Positions 3,740 through 5,728 of a stretch of 5,728 nucleotides of DNA are shown here, in pieces. The notes under the pieces are model-generated. The model did not search any database. It was given only the letters and a program-made list of their open reading frames with translations, and was not told the origin of the DNA. Numbering within the stretch: the first letter of the stretch is position 1; each line of letters opens with the position of its first letter. Both the position numbers and the translations under genes were made by a program. Source of the DNA: Syntrophaceae bacterium. Its GTDB lineage: Bacteria > Desulfobacterota > Syntrophorhabdia > Syntrophorhabdales > WCHB1-27. The stretch lies in assembly GCA_003165115.1 (NCBI GenBank), contig PLSJ01000505.1, forward strand, positions 1-5,728, given 5' to 3'.

Positions 3740-5728
3740 ATGGCAAGGTCTGACGATCTCAAGGGTGAGAGACGGGGTCTTCCCGGAGCGGCGCGGAAGC
3801 TGCTTTTCGGGTCGATCAGGCTGAGGCTGATCGCCCTCGTGCTGGTTTCCGTGCTCCCCAGCCTTGGGGTCATTACCTATTCTGGCGTGAAACTCGAGCG
3901 CCAGGCCGTCGAGAACGCGGCCGACGAGGCGCTCGATCTGATCGTGAACCTGGCAGCCACGCACCAGCAGACGGTGGAGTCCACCAGGCAGCTCGTGATG
4001 ACCCTGTCGAAACTGCCCGAGGTGCGGTCGAAGGACGTGCCCGCCTGCAGCAGGCTCCTCGCCGAGCTGTTGAAACAGAACCGCACCTACGCGAATATCC
4101 TCATCGCGGACGCGCGCGGCCTCATCTATGCGTCCGCCACGTCTTACAGCCTGGGCAGGTCCGTGTCCGGCAGGAAGTACTTCCTCGACGCGGCAGCCTC
4201 GGGAGAGTTCTCCGCGGGGGAATACGTGATTGGCCTTATGGTGAAACACCCGGTGTTCCATTTTGCCTACCCGATCCTGGGCGCGGGCGGCACCTTCGAA
4301 GGTGTCGTGATCGCGGCGGTCGACCTCTCGCGGTACGGCGACCTGTTCCAGGTGCCACGCCTGCCGGCGGGCTCCTCCATGGTCGTGAGCGATCACCGGG
4401 GCATACGCCTTTTCGGCTATCCGGGACTGGAAAAACGCGGGGTAGAGGCACATGACCCTGCCGGGATCGCCCGCATGTCGGACGGACCGGAGGACGGCAC
4501 GTTCGCCGCCCCGGCCGGGGGCGAAACCCGGCTCTTCGCCTACAAGCGGTTCTCCCTCAGGGAAGGGACGGCGCCCTATCTCTTCATGGAAGTGAGTATT
4601 TCGGAAAGACAGGCCCTCGCGGGCGCAAGGAGGCTATTCAGGACGAACCTGACGCTCCTGGGCCTTGCCTTCTTCATCGCGCTGGCGTCCGCCCTCTTTT
4701 TGGGCAACCACGTCATCGTGCGGAGACTTTCGACCCTTGTCGCCGCCTCCAGGGAGTGGGGAAAGGGGCGCTTCGAAGCGCGCACGGGAGCGCCCCACGG
4801 CCCTGACGAACTGGGCCTCCTGGCCCGGTCCTTCGATGAGATGGCGCAAGACCTGGAGCAGAAGGAATCGGACCGCGCGCGGGCGCAGGAAGCCCTGCGG
4901 GAAAGCGAAGAGAAGTTCAGGCTTCTCTTCGAAAAGTCGGCCGACCCCACGCTCCTTACGGACGGAGACGTATTTACGGACTGCAATGAAGCCGCCTTCA
5001 GGCTCATGGGCTGCGTGGGCAAGGAGCAGATTATCGGACTCGCCCCCGCCGATATCTCGCCGCTTCGGCAGCCGGACGGCCGCCTCTCATCCGAAAAGGC
5101 GCGCGAGCTTATCGAGGCCACCTTCAGGGACGGGGTGAACCACTTCGAATGGATGCACCGCACCCCTGGCGGGAGAGAGTTCTGGATAGAGGTTTCCCAA
5201 ACGATGATCCCCATTCAGGGTAAACCGGTCCTCTACACCATATGGAAGGACATCAGCAAGCGGAAGGAGGCGGAAAGGGCCCTGCAGCAAAGCCGGCTCC
5301 ACCTGCTGGAGGCGGTGGACCTCGCCCGAATCGTCTATTGGGAGGTCGACCCGGCAGACAACGAGTACATCCTGAACGATCCTTTCTTTGCGTTTTTCGG
5401 CACCACGGCCGAAGAGGAAGGCGGTTACCACATGTCCAGGAGCGAGTATGCCGAGAGGTTCGTGCACCCCGACGACAGGCCGGTCTATTTTGACGCGATC
5501 AGGAACGCCATGGCAACCGAGGCGAACGACGTCCTCTACGACGTCGAGCACCGCGTTGTCCGGAAGGACGGGCAGGTGCGCCACATCGTGGCGCGGAGAA
5601 GATGGACCAGGGACGCCTCCGGTTGGGTCGTCAGGCGCTACGGCGCGAACCAGGACATCACGGAGCGCAAGAGGGCCGAGGAGGAGTTGCGGGAGAAGGA
5701 GACACGGTTCCGCATGATCTTCGAGGGC
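3740..5728 (+). CDS. Membrane sensor protein with Cache, HAMP and PAS domains (C-terminus outside the window)
   Basis: The frame is open to the window end, giving 663 residues of a longer protein. A basic N-terminus leads to membrane helix 1 (about 29-49). A periplasmic Cache/PDC-type region (about 50-303) contains the YFLDAAASGE stretch typical of these sensors. Membrane helix 2 follows (about 304-323), then a HAMP linker (about 324-376, ending DELGLLARSFDEMAQDL), a first PAS domain (about 389-510, ending WKDISKRKEAE), a second PAS of the PAS_3 kind (about 516-645, with FVHPDDR and ending NQDITERKRAE), and the start of a third (from about 655). Such proteins sense a small external ligand and usually end in a histidine kinase or sometimes a diguanylate cyclase; the missing part decides. 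Several C-rich or proline-rich frames on the other strand here are shadows. The ATG at 3740 is the only good start before helix 1; AAGGGGG (3721-3727) is 12 nt upstream, somewhat far. It diverges from the metallophosphoesterase gene. Confidence 0.88.
   Translation, partial: MARSDDLKGERRGLPGAARKLLFGSIRLRLIALVLVSVLPSLGVITYSGVKLERQAVENAADEALDLIVNLAATHQQTVESTRQLVMTLSKLPEVRSKDVPACSRLLAELLKQNRTYANILIADARGLIYASATSYSLGRSVSGRKYFLDAAASGEFSAGEYVIGLMVKHPVFHFAYPILGAGGTFEGVVIAAVDLSRYGDLFQVPRLPAGSSMVVSDHRGIRLFGYPGLEKRGVEAHDPAGIARMSDGPEDGTFAAPAGGETRLFAYKRFSLREGTAPYLFMEVSISERQALAGARRLFRTNLTLLGLAFFIALASALFLGNHVIVRRLSTLVAASREWGKGRFEARTGAPHGPDELGLLARSFDEMAQDLEQKESDRARAQEALRESEEKFRLLFEKSADPTLLTDGDVFTDCNEAAFRLMGCVGKEQIIGLAPADISPLRQPDGRLSSEKARELIEATFRDGVNHFEWMHRTPGGREFWIEVSQTMIPIQGKPVLYTIWKDISKRKEAERALQQSRLHLLEAVDLARIVYWEVDPADNEYILNDPFFAFFGTTAEEEGGYHMSRSEYAERFVHPDDRPVYFDAIRNAMATEANDVLYDVEHRVVRKDGQVRHIVARRRWTRDASGWVVRRYGANQDITERKRAEEELREKETRFRMIFEG

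Noticed and set aside
3700..3740. Resemblance to part of a cyclic-di-GMP-I riboswitch (GGCAAA followed by GGCCTA)
   Set aside because: The helices and the GNRA tetraloop with its receptor cannot be placed, so the match is only to short words.
3509..4453. Long minus-strand open frame of 314 codons
   Set aside because: It lies antisense to the sensor gene, whose Cache and membrane segments are clear on the plus strand. Its His/Arg/Pro-rich translation is typical of a GC-rich shadow.

Overview
The window looks like a high-GC genome of the Deltaproteobacteria/Desulfobacterota type. That placement rests on the GC-rich codon use, a large multi-PAS sensor protein and a possible sigma-54 promoter. 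It is an inference, and no marker gene is present to prove it. Two kinds of DNA meet here: a small phage-like or island-like control-and-replication module (about 33-2637) and ordinary chromosomal genes (2651-5728).

Phage-like module. A minus-strand CI-like repressor (455-1123) has an N-terminal helix-turn-helix and a C-terminal domain resembling peptidase S24/LexA, but the catalytic serine is absent. Rightward on the plus strand are a 68-residue C4 zinc ribbon (1318-1524), an overlapping phage replication initiator (1506-2363), and a small helix-turn-helix gene interrupted by an in-frame TAG (2398-2637). Downstream of the repressor on the minus strand is a 70-residue Cys-containing protein of unknown function (33-245).

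Control circuit. Five copies of a 13-bp pseudo-palindrome close to TGTTA-TGG-TAACA lie only in the control regions. Two are at the promoter of the 70-residue gene (centres 269 and 302), two are in the region between the repressor and the replication operon (centres 1171 and 1215), and one covers the repressor start codon (centre 1121). The two outer promoters share the 12-mer TTGACACAATAT, and in both an operator overlaps the -10 box. The repressor promoter appears to give a nearly leaderless mRNA, with one operator just upstream of its -35 and one on its start codon. The layout recalls the lambda PRM/PR/PL circuit, but the DNA site is different and the repressor is probably not self-cleaving. 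The simplest reading is one repressor that controls the replication operon, the 70-residue gene and itself, released by a signal other than RecA-driven cleavage.

Chromosomal part. A secreted calcineurin-like metallophosphoesterase (2651-3493, minus) ends 13 bp from the end of the interrupted gene and is transcribed towards it. A 246-bp region separates it from the divergent gene for a membrane sensor protein (3740 to beyond the window end), with a periplasmic Cache-type sensor, HAMP and at least two PAS domains. Its output domain lies outside the window. No integrase, att site, tRNA, CRISPR array or insertion sequence is visible.
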